Shown here one piece after another: positions 50,143 through 58,312 of a DNA stretch of 64,000 nucleotides. This DNA comes from Clostridiales bacterium (lineage in GTDB: Bacteria > Bacillota > Clostridia > Oscillospirales > Oscillospiraceae), in assembly GCA_012838665.1 (NCBI GenBank), contig DUOX01000034.1, forward strand, positions 1-64,000, given 5' to 3'. Both the position numbers and the translations under genes were made by a program. The stretch's first letter is position 1, and each line of letters begins with the position of its first letter. The notes below the pieces were generated by a model. The model had not been told where the DNA came from. It did not search any database and saw nothing but the letters and a program-made list of their open reading frames with translations.

Positions 50143-50175
50143 CTACAGGCCTTGTCTTTAGGGTAGGGGGCGGAC

Positions 50176-51066
50176 TTATTCCTGTAGCCTGTTACAGTCG
50201 TATACGATTCCTACGCCGCCAAATTCCAAGCCATAAAGCTTGCCCTTGGGCGTGTCTTTGCCGGCGCCGCCGTCACCGGGGCGGGGCATTCTCCGGTCAT
50301 AGACCAGCTCGCCGTTGGGGCCGGGGGGCAAATCCCTGCGTTTCATCGGCACGGGCTCGAAAGGCTCGCCGTAATTTCCCTTTAAGATTTCCTTAGCACA
50401 GGCGTAGTACCTGTCCAGATAATCCGCATCCAATTCGCCGCCGCCGGCAAACATGCAGTCAAACTCATGGCGATGGGCCATAAGCTTTTCCAGATAGCCG
50501 TGGAATACGGGCAGCGGCACCTTCAGGACCTTGCCCATGGGCATAAGCTCGTCGCCAATGAATAAAATCCGCTCCTTGCGATCCAGAATTGCTATACCAT
50601 CGGGAGTATGGTCGCCAATCCAGAAAAATTCCAGCGTCCGGCTGCCCAAATCATATGTGTCGCCATCGAAAACTGCCACGAATTCATAATCCCGAGGGAA
50701 ATGTATTCCCTCAAAGCTGGCATAGGGGATGGTGGCGTAATCAAAGGCGTGAGGGTGCATATAGGCCTTTTCAAAGTAGGAGTTGTTGGCGGTGTGGTCA
50801 AAGTGATGGTGGGTGTTGATAACGTTCCGAACCGGCCTGTCGGTCAGGGTCTGCAGGAATTCACGAATATTGCCCGCGCCGTAGCCGGTGTCAATGGCCA
50901 CCGCCTCCTTATCACCCGCCACCAGATAGGAAAAATCGCCTGAGGACAGTATTTTCCAGGTGTTTGGAGCTATTTCCTCCGCCTGGAAGAAAGGCTCGTC
51001 CATGGGTGAATACGTTCCGTCCGGGTTTAGGATTAGAATATCACGCTTGCAGGAAAAATCTATCAC
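50176..51066 (-). CDS. MBL-fold metallo-hydrolase
   Basis: A 296-residue metallo-beta-lactamase-fold enzyme with the zinc motif NTHHHFDHTANN (HxHxDH, near residue 85), a later ligand in WIGDHTPDG, and Asp in LFIGDELMPMG. It resembles lactonase/glyoxalase-type hydrolases. No signal peptide. It is the last gene of a run that starts with an oligopeptide-type ABC transporter and includes a ceramidase-like protein and an alpha/beta hydrolase, so it may act on an imported ester, lactone or amide. GTG 51066 with AGAGGATG about 9 nt upstream is the best start. The Pro/Gly-rich C-terminus (DLPPGPNGELVYDRRMPRPG) is unusual for the fold. Confidence 0.82.
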   Translation of the reverse strand: MIDFSCKRDILILNPDGTYSPMDEPFFQAEEIAPNTWKILSSGDFSYLVAGDKEAVAIDTGYGAGNIREFLQTLTDRPVRNVINTHHHFDHTANNSYFEKAYMHPHAFDYATIPYASFEGIHFPRDYEFVAVFDGDTYDLGSRTLEFFWIGDHTPDGIAILDRKERILFIGDELMPMGKVLKVPLPVFHGYLEKLMAHRHEFDCMFAGGGELDADYLDRYYACAKEILKGNYGEPFEPVPMKRRDLPPGPNGELVYDRRMPRPGDGGAGKDTPKGKLYGLEFGGVGIVYDCNRLQE

Positions 51067-51116
51067 AATCTTTCATCCTCTTCATTTTCATGATTCCAAA
51101 AGCTTTCACCAATAAT

Positions 51117-52406
51117 TTAACCTTGCTTCATGCGGTTGAGGACTTTCACCGCCTCTTCCACCCAGGCCTCTGCCGCGCCGGGCATCAGCATGGAGCTTTG
51201 GGCTTCCCAGGTGAAATTATCATAAGCCTCCCGGTGAGGCATGTACTTCTGACCGCCGTTGACCATGGACACAATCAAAGTATGTTCATAGGGGGATGCC
51301 GCCTGCAACTGCGCCTCGGTGGGCGCATTGATTTCCGGCCTTAAGGCCACAAGCGCCACATCCCCGATGGCTATTGCGGAAACATCCACCCGCACGGTCC
51401 CCTGGGGGGCATATTCAGCCTCAATTGCAGGCGCCATCCTGTTGCGCGCCTTTCCCGCCCATTGGATAAAGCCGCCGTCCAGCTTTATCTCCGGAGCGAT
51501 CCGGTCGCAGATCAGGTTTTTCAGGACAGGCTCCAGGTCCCGGGCCATCTGCCTGCCCAGGCGGTCCACGATTTCAAGGCCTTTTTCCACTCCTAGGTCG
51601 ACTTTGCGGACGGTGCCGTCGGCTTCCACCACATCGTACCAGGCCTGTTCCAGGGGCGCTTGGTCTCCGGCGGCGCTCATGGCGAACATGCATGGGGCGC
51701 CCAGCTTTTCTTCAAGAAGCCTGCATACCAATCCGGGCACATCGGAGGAAACAAGACGGTTATTCACATCCATTTCAGAGTTGTCAATGGCGCAGGGCTT
51801 AAGGCCATGACTGATTAACGCGGCAATGGGAACCCCTTCCATGCTGTCAAAGCGGAGAACGGTGGCAGTATGGTTGGAGGGGCCTTCAGGGTTGAAGCCA
51901 ATCCACCAGCCGTGGGGCGTGGGTACGTCACGGTTAATATTTACGCCGCAGTAGCCAGTGCCAACGCCCATTTTAGCCTGGCAAAAAATGTCCGCCGCGT
52001 CCCGGGCAGCCTTGGCGACGGCGTTCATCACCGCATCGTTGAAAAGGGCCAGTTTCCGCTCCAAATCCCTCTTTACTTCCTCGCTTATCTCCAAAGGCAC
52101 GCCGCCCACGCCGACAGGAGCATGGGGCGCATGGGGAGTTGTTATGGCATGGGTGACATGCACCCAGATGTTTTCCGGTTTCGTGCCCGTTATCTCACCG
52201 ATGGTTTTTTGGATTGCCTCTATACAGTCATGGGGCAGCATAACCATTTCAAGACAGGCAATGGCCACCTTCTCCCCGCACTCCAGCAGCAGGATTCTTG
52301 CCATGGGGTCATCATGGACGCCCCGGAAGCCCTCCAAAGGGAACAGGTCCGGCCCGAACTGTATGGGTGCGGCACCTGCGCCTGCAAACAACCGGCTCGT
52401 TTTCAT
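51117..52406 (-). CDS. Neutral/alkaline ceramidase N-terminal domain-like protein
   Basis: About 429 residues. The start FAGAGAAPIQF and FRGVHDDPMARILLLECG, then WVHVTHAITTPHAPHAPVG, follow the layout of the neutral ceramidase N-terminal domain, where the His-rich segment binds zinc. Further conserved-looking parts are ISHGLKPCAIDNSEMDVN, FAMSAAGDQAPLEQ and LRPEINAPTEAQL. It lacks a signal peptide and the ceramidase C-terminal domain, so it is probably an intracellular amidase-like enzyme of unknown substrate. It lies between a membrane protein gene and the MBL hydrolase gene. ATG 52406 has AAGGAG 8 nt upstream. Confidence 0.7.
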   Translation of the reverse strand: MKTSRLFAGAGAAPIQFGPDLFPLEGFRGVHDDPMARILLLECGEKVAIACLEMVMLPHDCIEAIQKTIGEITGTKPENIWVHVTHAITTPHAPHAPVGVGGVPLEISEEVKRDLERKLALFNDAVMNAVAKAARDAADIFCQAKMGVGTGYCGVNINRDVPTPHGWWIGFNPEGPSNHTATVLRFDSMEGVPIAALISHGLKPCAIDNSEMDVNNRLVSSDVPGLVCRLLEEKLGAPCMFAMSAAGDQAPLEQAWYDVVEADGTVRKVDLGVEKGLEIVDRLGRQMARDLEPVLKNLICDRIAPEIKLDGGFIQWAGKARNRMAPAIEAEYAPQGTVRVDVSAIAIGDVALVALRPEINAPTEAQLQAASPYEHTLIVSMVNGGQKYMPHREAYDNFTWEAQSSMLMPGAAEAWVEEAVKVLNRMKQG

Positions 52407-52503
52407 GGACAACTCTCCTTATGGTCAGGTTTCATATTCGGCGGCGCTTTTGCCTTGCTTATATCACAAGTCCCGCACTCAGTTTCGTGTGCGGGTGAGC
52501 TTT

Positions 52504-53187
52504 TTACCTGATTTGATACGCTTCTCCCTCAGGAAGTATGGTATCATTGGGGATTTCCGAATAAGGCACCTTACGCTCTACAAAAAATATACTTCCGGAA
52601 CAGACAGCGGAAATTAAAACCCCCGCGGCATAAAGGAGGCTGTGTCCGACCTCCCGGCCGGTCATAAGCGATAAGACTGCCAGCGAAGCTGCGGTTAAGG
52701 CCTGCGCGATGCCGGTGGCCAAGGAAACGTACTTTATCCGTCTAGTGCTGGAAGCGTGGTCCCACAGGGTCATCTTTTTGGGAACGGTGACATACTGAAC
52801 GCATGCCGCCGCCAGTAAAAACAGGAGAATTATGGACGGCATTCCCGGGAGGGCGACCACCCAGTGGCGGGTCCCCGGCACGTCCTGAACCATGGGCACA
52901 ATATAGAGCGCCGCGGACAAAACAGTCAGCAAAACATACAGCAAACGCAGCAGCCAGTATTTTCTTACAGAAAGGCCGCTGACAATCCAGGGCTTTGTGT
53001 AGTAACGCTCAATTCTGATGCGGCCCTTTTCGTCTTTTCTTTGAATTTCGGTATAGCCCCTGAAATAGTTATGATAATTCCTGTTGCGGGCTATGCTGGT
53101 ATCCAGCTCGGGCAGGCGGGATTCTTCCCCGGTTTTACCGCGAACACGATAAATATCGGTGATATCATGCTTTTTTCGGAAAGCCAT
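52504..53187 (-). CDS. Membrane protein of unknown function
   Basis: About 227 residues. A polar N-terminal region of 70 residues (RKKHDITDIYRVRGKTGEES, NYHNYFRGYTEIQRKDEKGR) is followed by about four to five membrane helices (YWLLRLLYVLLTVLSAALYI; SIILLFLLAAACVQYV; LSLMTGREV; LLYAAGVLISAVCSGSIFFV). I do not recognise a family. It starts 5 nt after the alpha/beta hydrolase stop with GAGG 10 nt before ATG 53187, and the ceramidase-like gene follows after about 100 nt. It may anchor or assist the hydrolases around it, but nothing in the sequence proves that. Confidence 0.7.
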   Translation of the reverse strand: MAFRKKHDITDIYRVRGKTGEESRLPELDTSIARNRNYHNYFRGYTEIQRKDEKGRIRIERYYTKPWIVSGLSVRKYWLLRLLYVLLTVLSAALYIVPMVQDVPGTRHWVVALPGMPSIILLFLLAAACVQYVTVPKKMTLWDHASSTRRIKYVSLATGIAQALTAASLAVLSLMTGREVGHSLLYAAGVLISAVCSGSIFFVERKVPYSEIPNDTILPEGEAYQIR

Positions 53188-53192
53188 GTTTA

Positions 53193-54386
53193 TTACCTCA
53201 GTCGCTGGGTAAACAGCCATTCCTTCAAACCCACCACGGGATATACCACCGGCCATGTATGGATATGGTTATTGCCGGGGTTGTCCTCTGCCCCCTCGGG
53301 AAGGACGGAAGAATCCACAAACACGGTGTATCGGACATTAGCATTGTCCTTCATTGCCTCACGAGCCAGTTCGGTCAGTATATCGGCTCCGGCACTGCCG
53401 ACCCAGCGGTAACGGGCCACTACCGCTCCGTTTGCCTCCAAAGCCTCGGTTACGGCGTTCATACCGGGGAAAGCTTTGGCATCCTTCTCAGATACCAGAA
53501 TCCAGAACTTGTTCCGGCTGCAATACTGACCCATCCGTACAGGATCCCACTGGCCCGCCACCAGCAGGGAGGCGGCAAAATAGTCGGGATACAGGATGTT
53601 CAGCTCACAGGAGGCCATGCAGCCCATGGACTGGCCTGTGGCATAGATACGGTTCTTGTCAATAGGATTGCTGTCGGCAACGAAATCCACCATTTTCTTG
53701 ATATCGAATATCTCCTTTGAGCAGGTGAAATCATCGTTGGTCAGGTGAATATGCCGGTCAATCTGGGGCGCCAGAATAAAGCAGGGGTGTTTCTCCTGCC
53801 AGGAAGGCTCCGCAAAGCCGATGGCCCCATAGCCTTGGGACAGGGTGATTTTAGGGTCGGGCCCGCAGGGACCCGCGTCATGAATGAACAGGACCAGAGG
53901 GTATAGCCTGCCGGGCTCCAGATTCCTGGGTGTATAGAGGTTGTAGGGGATGCCGTTAAACTCGAACTGGGCAAAATCCTCCACAATGGGCTCTATGGCT
54001 CTATTGGACACATGAATTGCCCCGTCTGGGGCAATCACGCCGCCGTCGGCTGCCCCGATAGGCTCTTTCTGCGTCACGGTTATCTGTACCGGACGGCGCG
54101 CCGCAGGGGGCAAATCACGGGGAGGGCCGCCCGCCTTTTCGCCGGGCTTGAGTTTTCTTGGAGGCGGCTTGGGAATCAGGCCCGCCGCTTCCTCCCGGGG
54201 GTTTAAGAATATGGTAACGGTGTCTCCGTCCACCTCTATTCCGGTAATTGTGCGGTCTGCCACATGAAAAGCGGCGGCCGGCACATTGGCATTAAGCCGG
54301 CAGTCATATGTAACCAATGCCCTGTCTATTTTTTGTCCATCCGGATAGTTGCCGGTGACGGCAGTCACGTTTATAATCCTGGCCAT
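53193..54386 (-). CDS. Alpha/beta hydrolase with N-terminal beta domain (esterase/peptidase-like)
   Basis: A 397-residue protein. Residues 1-135 form an extra, probably beta-rich domain with a Pro/Lys-rich loop (IPKPPPRKLKPGEKAGGP). The hydrolase domain then shows YNLYTPRNLEPGRLYPLVLF, the nucleophile elbow GQSMGCMAS (Ser near residue 255) and a late His in NNHIHTWPVVYP. It resembles PHB-depolymerase/prolyl-oligopeptidase-like esterases. There is no signal peptide, so it should act on imported material. It is the first gene after oppF (17 nt away) and so is probably part of the transporter operon. ATG 54386 follows AGGTGCATT. Confidence 0.8.
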   Translation of the reverse strand: MARIINVTAVTGNYPDGQKIDRALVTYDCRLNANVPAAAFHVADRTITGIEVDGDTVTIFLNPREEAAGLIPKPPPRKLKPGEKAGGPPRDLPPAARRPVQITVTQKEPIGAADGGVIAPDGAIHVSNRAIEPIVEDFAQFEFNGIPYNLYTPRNLEPGRLYPLVLFIHDAGPCGPDPKITLSQGYGAIGFAEPSWQEKHPCFILAPQIDRHIHLTNDDFTCSKEIFDIKKMVDFVADSNPIDKNRIYATGQSMGCMASCELNILYPDYFAASLLVAGQWDPVRMGQYCSRNKFWILVSEKDAKAFPGMNAVTEALEANGAVVARYRWVGSAGADILTELAREAMKDNANVRYTVFVDSSVLPEGAEDNPGNNHIHTWPVVYPVVGLKEWLFTQRLR

Positions 54387-54403
54387 AATGCACCTGCCTT
54401 TAC

Positions 54404-55351
54404 TTAGTTAATTTCCCTTACCCGGCAGCAGGACACAAAGTGGCCGGGCTCCACTTCCTCAAGCTGCTGGGGCTCATGACAGCAATCGCAGGCATAAAGA
54501 CAGCGGGGGGCAAAGCGGCAGCCGGGTTTGGGATTTATGGCCGAAGTAATCTCGCCCTTGAGCTGAACGCGACGCATGGGCTTGCTGAAATCAATTGAGG
54601 GAATGGCGGACAGCAGCGCCTTGGTGTATGGATGCAACGGCTGGTCAAACAGTTTTTTGGTTGGCGCCGTTTCCACCAACTGGCCAAGGTACATTACGCA
54701 AATCTCGTCGGAAATATGGCGCACCACGGACAGGTCGTGGGTTACGAACATATAGGTCAGGCCAAATCTCTCCTGAAGGTCCATGAGCAGGTTCAACACC
54801 TGAGCCTGAATGGACACATCCAGAGCGGAAACAGGCTCGTCGCACATAATAAAATCAGGCCTCAAAGCCAGAGCGCGGGCAATGCCCACACGCTGACGGC
54901 GGCCTCCGTCCATCTCGTGGGGGTAGGCCATGCGGAGGCGGTCTTCAATACCCACCAAATCCATTAATTCTTCGGTGCGCTGGGAAATCTCCGCCCTAGT
55001 AAAACGGCGGGCCTCCTCCAGCGGTTCGCGTATGGTCTCATCCACGCAAAAGCGGGGATTTAGCGAGGAATAGGGGTCCTGAAAGACTATGCTCATCTTT
55101 TCCCGCAGGCGGCGAAGCTCCCTGCCCTTTGCGTGTGTAATGTCCTCGCCGTCCAAAAGAACCTGACCGTCCGTGGCGTCCAGCAGGCGTATGATGGTAC
55201 GTCCCAAAGTGGACTTGCCGCAGCCGGACTCTCCCACGACGCCCATGGTGTGGCCCCTCTCGATTTTGAAAGACACGTCGTCCACGGCATGATTGGTGCC
55301 GGAGGCAACTTCAAAATATTTTTTAAGATGTCTGACTTCTACTAATGCCAT
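54404..55351 (-). CDS. oppF: Oligopeptide-type ABC transporter ATP-binding protein (OppF/DppF-like)
   Basis: A 315-residue ATPase. Walker A is [21 protein letters not shown]-loop [11 protein letters not shown]; Walker [22 protein letters not shown]-terminal oligo_HPY domain with GCRFAPRC and Cys residues, which may hold an Fe-S cluster in this family. The signature is [16 protein letters not shown] instead of the usual LSGGQ; the DGGRR variant is found in a subgroup of OppF proteins and is not a sign of decay. It pairs with OppD to power uptake. It overlaps oppD by 29 nt (minus an uncertain start). Confidence 0.92.
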   Translation of the reverse strand: MALVEVRHLKKYFEVASGTNHAVDDVSFKIERGHTMGVVGESGCGKSTLGRTIIRLLDATDGQVLLDGEDITHAKGRELRRLREKMSIVFQDPYSSLNPRFCVDETIREPLEEARRFTRAEISQRTEELMDLVGIEDRLRMAYPHEMDGGRRQRVGIARALALRPDFIMCDEPVSALDVSIQAQVLNLLMDLQERFGLTYMFVTHDLSVVRHISDEICVMYLGQLVETAPTKKLFDQPLHPYTKALLSAIPSIDFSKPMRRVQLKGEITSAINPKPGCRFAPRCLYACDCCHEPQQLEEVEPGHFVSCCRVREIN

Positions 55352-56330
55352 GATGCACGCTCTCCTTCCGGAACAATATGCAGCGCACGAAATGTCCAGG
55401 AGTAACCTCGATCATTTCGGGAGTCTGGCCAACCGTACAGTCCTCGAAGGCGTGAGGACAGCGGGGATTGAAACTGCATCCTTCAGGCAGATTGGTAGGG
55501 TCAGGGGGCAGGCCAAGAATGGGGCTTAGACGCTTTGAGTCGTCATTCAGCTTGGGGAGGGCGCCAAACAACCCAATGGTGTAGGGATGAAGGGGATTAT
55601 TGAAGATTTCTTCTTTGGTGCCGCTTTCCACAATCTGGCCGGCGTAAATAACCGCCACCCTGTCGCAGGTTTGCGCAACGACCCCCAGGTCGTGGGTAAT
55701 GAGAATCATGGAAGTGTTCATCTTTTGTTTCAGGTTTATCATCATTTCCAGAACCTGAGCCTGTATGGTAACGTCCAGGGCGGTGGTAGGCTCGTCAGCC
55801 AGGATCAGCTCCGGGTTGCAGGCCAGCGCCATGGCTATCACCACCCGCTGTTTCATGCCGCCGGAGAACTGATGGGGATATTCCATGTAGCGCATGGCGG
55901 GAATTCCCACCATTTCCAGCATGGAGGCCGCCCGTTTCATTGCTTCTTTATTGCTGATATCGTTGTGCTGCAGGATAACCTCCGCAATCTGATTGCCCAC
56001 AGTCATGGTAGGATTTAATGCGGTCATTGGGTCCTGGAATATCATAGCGATTTTGTTGCCGCGGACCTCCAGCATTTCCCTGGCAGGCAAATCAAACAGA
56101 TTGACGTCGTTGAGCCAAACCTCGCCGCAGGTGACCTTGGCGGGTGGATCGGGCAGTATACGCAGAATCGCTTTTGAGATGGTGGTCTTTCCCGCGCCGG
56201 TTTCACCGACCAGCCCCAGAGTTTCGCCCTTTTTAAGCTCAATGTCCACCCCGTTGACTGCCCTGACTATTTGGCCTCCGGAGGTGTACTGTACGTGCAG
56301 GTTTTTTATTGTCAGTAAAGTTTCGTTCAA
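55323..56330 (-). CDS. oppD: Oligopeptide-type ABC transporter ATP-binding protein (OppD/DppD-like)
   Basis: About 335 residues. Walker A GLVGETGAGKTTISKAILRI; Q-loop FQDPMTALNPTMTVG; signature HQFSGGMKQRVVIAMALACN; Walker B LILADEPTTALDVTIQAQVL; C-terminal oligo_HPY domain with NPRCPHAFEDC. It forms the heterodimeric motor with OppF. The start is TTG 56330, with AAGGGGG 8 nt upstream; GTG 56339 would lie inside the RBS. It begins 14 nt after oppC stops. The final residues ([16 protein letters not shown]) run past the start of the oppF frame. Confidence 0.92.
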   Translation of the reverse strand: MNETLLTIKNLHVQYTSGGQIVRAVNGVDIELKKGETLGLVGETGAGKTTISKAILRILPDPPAKVTCGEVWLNDVNLFDLPAREMLEVRGNKIAMIFQDPMTALNPTMTVGNQIAEVILQHNDISNKEAMKRAASMLEMVGIPAMRYMEYPHQFSGGMKQRVVIAMALACNPELILADEPTTALDVTIQAQVLEMMINLKQKMNTSMILITHDLGVVAQTCDRVAVIYAGQIVESGTKEEIFNNPLHPYTIGLFGALPKLNDDSKRLSPILGLPPDPTNLPEGCSFNPRCPHAFEDCTVGQTPEMIEVTPGHFVRCILFRKESVHHGISRSQTS

Positions 56331-56344
56331 TGCCCGCACCCCCT

Positions 56345-57232
56345 TTAGTCCTTCAGCTTGGGATCCATGGCGTCACGCAGCCCGTCGCCGAAAAGGTTGA
56401 ACGCCAATACCACAAGCATGATAACAAAGCCGGGAATCAGAATCATATGGGGGTGGTCCAAAAAGTATCCGCGGGCGTTGGCGCACATGGCGCCCCACTC
56501 GGGAGTGGAGGGGGGTACGCCAAGACCGATAAAGGACAGGCCCGATGCCTGCATTATGGTGTGCCCGATGTTGCCGGCAGTACCCACAATCTTAAAGGAA
56601 ATAATATTGGGCATCATGTGCTTGAAAATAACTTTCATCTTGGAACAGTTCATAGCTTTGGCCGCTTCCAGATACTCCAATTCACGTTCCCTCAGCACCA
56701 GGGCGCGGGTGTTGCGTATAGAGCCGGGAATATTGCCGGCGGTCATGGCCAGAATGGTGTTAAAGAAGCTGGAACCCAACGCCGTAGCAATAAGAATGGC
56801 CAGCAGCATGGCGGGAATTGAAGACCAAATGTCGCATATGCGCATGGCAATATTGTCCACCTCTTTGCCGGCATAGCCGACGATGCAGCCAAAGAATGTG
56901 CCCAAAACCAGGCCGATTGCCGCGGCGATTACGCCCAGGCTTAAAGAATAACGTCCGCCATGCAGAATTCGGCTGAGTATATCACGGCCCAGATTGTCGC
57001 AGCCCAGGAGATGCTGTGCGTTGGGCCTGGCATAGAGGTTCGCATAATCCATATGGTTGGGGTCGTAGGGAGCCAGCAATGGAGCAAAGATGGACGCAAG
57101 CGTAATTAAAACAAGGATTGCAATTCCCAACATGGCCGTGGGATTGTGAAGCAGGCGTCTGAAGACCTGCTTTCCCATGCTTTCTTTCTTTCTCCTTTTT
57201 ACAGGAGCTTTCACAGCGGCAGCTTCCGTCAT
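56345..57232 (-). CDS. oppC: Oligopeptide-type ABC transporter permease (OppC/DppC-like)
   Basis: A 295-residue membrane protein. A Lys/Arg-rich N-terminus (APVKRRKKESMGKQVFRRLL) precedes OppC_N and six membrane helices. The EAA loop, which docks on the ATPases, is REREYLEAAKAMNCSKMKVI-like (EYLEAAKAMNCSKMKVIFKH). The end YFLDHPHMILIPGFVIMLVVLAFNL and LRDAMDPKLKD is typical of DppC. It overlaps the oppB stop (ATGA type, 4 nt) and GGAGG lies 9 nt before its ATG 57232. With OppB it forms the channel. Confidence 0.92.
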   Translation of the reverse strand: MTEAAAVKAPVKRRKKESMGKQVFRRLLHNPTAMLGIAILVLITLASIFAPLLAPYDPNHMDYANLYARPNAQHLLGCDNLGRDILSRILHGGRYSLSLGVIAAAIGLVLGTFFGCIVGYAGKEVDNIAMRICDIWSSIPAMLLAILIATALGSSFFNTILAMTAGNIPGSIRNTRALVLRERELEYLEAAKAMNCSKMKVIFKHMMPNIISFKIVGTAGNIGHTIMQASGLSFIGLGVPPSTPEWGAMCANARGYFLDHPHMILIPGFVIMLVVLAFNLFGDGLRDAMDPKLKD

Positions 57233-58191
57233 TTCGCCTTACCTCCACTCTTTGCAGCATAGTTTACATACTGGGCCTTAATTCGGGGATCAAGGAAAGC
57301 GTAAACCAGGTCCACCACCAGCATGACAAAGGCGGAGAATACAGCCAGAATCAGCACGCAGCCGCGGACCACCGGATAGTCACGGGCATTGATACCGTAT
57401 AGCATGTACAACCCAACCCCGGGGAAAGAAAACACGGTCTCAATAACCACGGAGCCGCCTACTATCATGGACAGATGCATGCCCAGGTCGCTGATAACGG
57501 GAATCAGAGCGTTGGGCAGCATGTGCCTGTAAATAACCTTACGCTCTTCCAGTCCCTTGGCCCGGGCAGTGGTCACAAAGTCCGCGCGAATTGTCTCCAG
57601 CACCGAAGCGCGGGTATGGCGGGCAATTTGGGCTATGCCTGACAGGGAAGCGGCCAGAACCGGTATAATCCAGTGTTTCCATGTCGCGATCCCAAAAGGC
57701 GGCAGCAGATTCAGTTCCAGCGCAAACACGACCACCAGCACCAGCGCAAAAAAGAACTGAGGCATGGAACTGAAGACCATCGCAAAAACCAGAAGTCCCC
57801 GGTCAATAACGGAGTTTCTATGGTTGGCCGCCAGAATGCCCAACGGTATACCAATCACCATGTTCAGCACAAGGGAAAAGGCTCCCAGCAAAAAGGTGCG
57901 GGGCAGACGGATGGCAAATTCTTCGATTACGGGAACTTTAAACGAATAGGATATGCCAAAATCCAAACGCAGAAAGGTGTCACGCATAAAGCGGCCCATT
58001 TGTACCAGAAACGGGTCATTGAGGCCCAAGAGTTCTCTGTAAGCTTCCAGGTCCGCAGCGGTGGCCTCGGAACCCAGGGCGATTTGAGCCGGGTCGCCGG
58101 GCACGAACCACAGGACAGTGAAAATCAGCAGCGCCACGCAGACCACTATCACAACCATCCACAGCAAACGTTTAACAATATATCTCCACAT
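57229..58191 (-). CDS. oppB: Oligopeptide-type ABC transporter permease (OppB/DppB-like)
   Basis: About 320 residues. The N-terminus MWRYIVKRLLWMVVIVVCVA is the classic first helix of OppB/DppB, followed by FTVLWFVPGDPAQIALG, the EAA loop DFVTTARAKGLEERKVIYRH, and the C-terminal YPVVRGCVLILAVFSAFVML and DPRIK. Six membrane helices. ATG 58191 with AGAGG 8 nt upstream is chosen over ATG 58209, whose extra residues are not conserved in type. It follows the binding-protein gene after a 100-nt gap that contains a strong hairpin. Confidence 0.92.
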   Translation of the reverse strand: MWRYIVKRLLWMVVIVVCVALLIFTVLWFVPGDPAQIALGSEATAADLEAYRELLGLNDPFLVQMGRFMRDTFLRLDFGISYSFKVPVIEEFAIRLPRTFLLGAFSLVLNMVIGIPLGILAANHRNSVIDRGLLVFAMVFSSMPQFFFALVLVVVFALELNLLPPFGIATWKHWIIPVLAASLSGIAQIARHTRASVLETIRADFVTTARAKGLEERKVIYRHMLPNALIPVISDLGMHLSMIVGGSVVIETVFSFPGVGLYMLYGINARDYPVVRGCVLILAVFSAFVMLVVDLVYAFLDPRIKAQYVNYAAKSGGKAK

Positions 58192-58256
58192 ATTTAAACC
58201 TCTTTTCAAAGGCGGGTTGTTAAGTTAAATTCTCCGGCAACAGCCGTTTTAAATGA

Positions 58257-58289
58257 GCGGCGTCACCCATGAGGGGGGGGTGACGCCGC
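58257..58289 (-). other. Intercistronic hairpin between oppA-like and oppB genes
   Basis: Twelve-base perfect arms GCGGCGTCACCC/GGGTGACGCCGC around a G/C-rich loop with a run of eight G's on the plus strand (58273-58280). No T-tract follows. It probably protects the binding-protein message and lowers downstream expression. Confidence 0.65.
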
Positions 58290-58312
58290 AAGTAGCATTC
58301 TGGCTATTTGAT

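Noticed and set aside
54404..55351. OppF signature DGGRR as a sign of a dead ATPase
   Set aside because: A recognised OppF subgroup carries this variant; Walker A, Walker B and the Q-loop are intact.
58271..58280. Run of eight G's as a phase-variable tract
   Set aside because: It lies in a non-coding hairpin loop between genes, so slippage would not change a protein.
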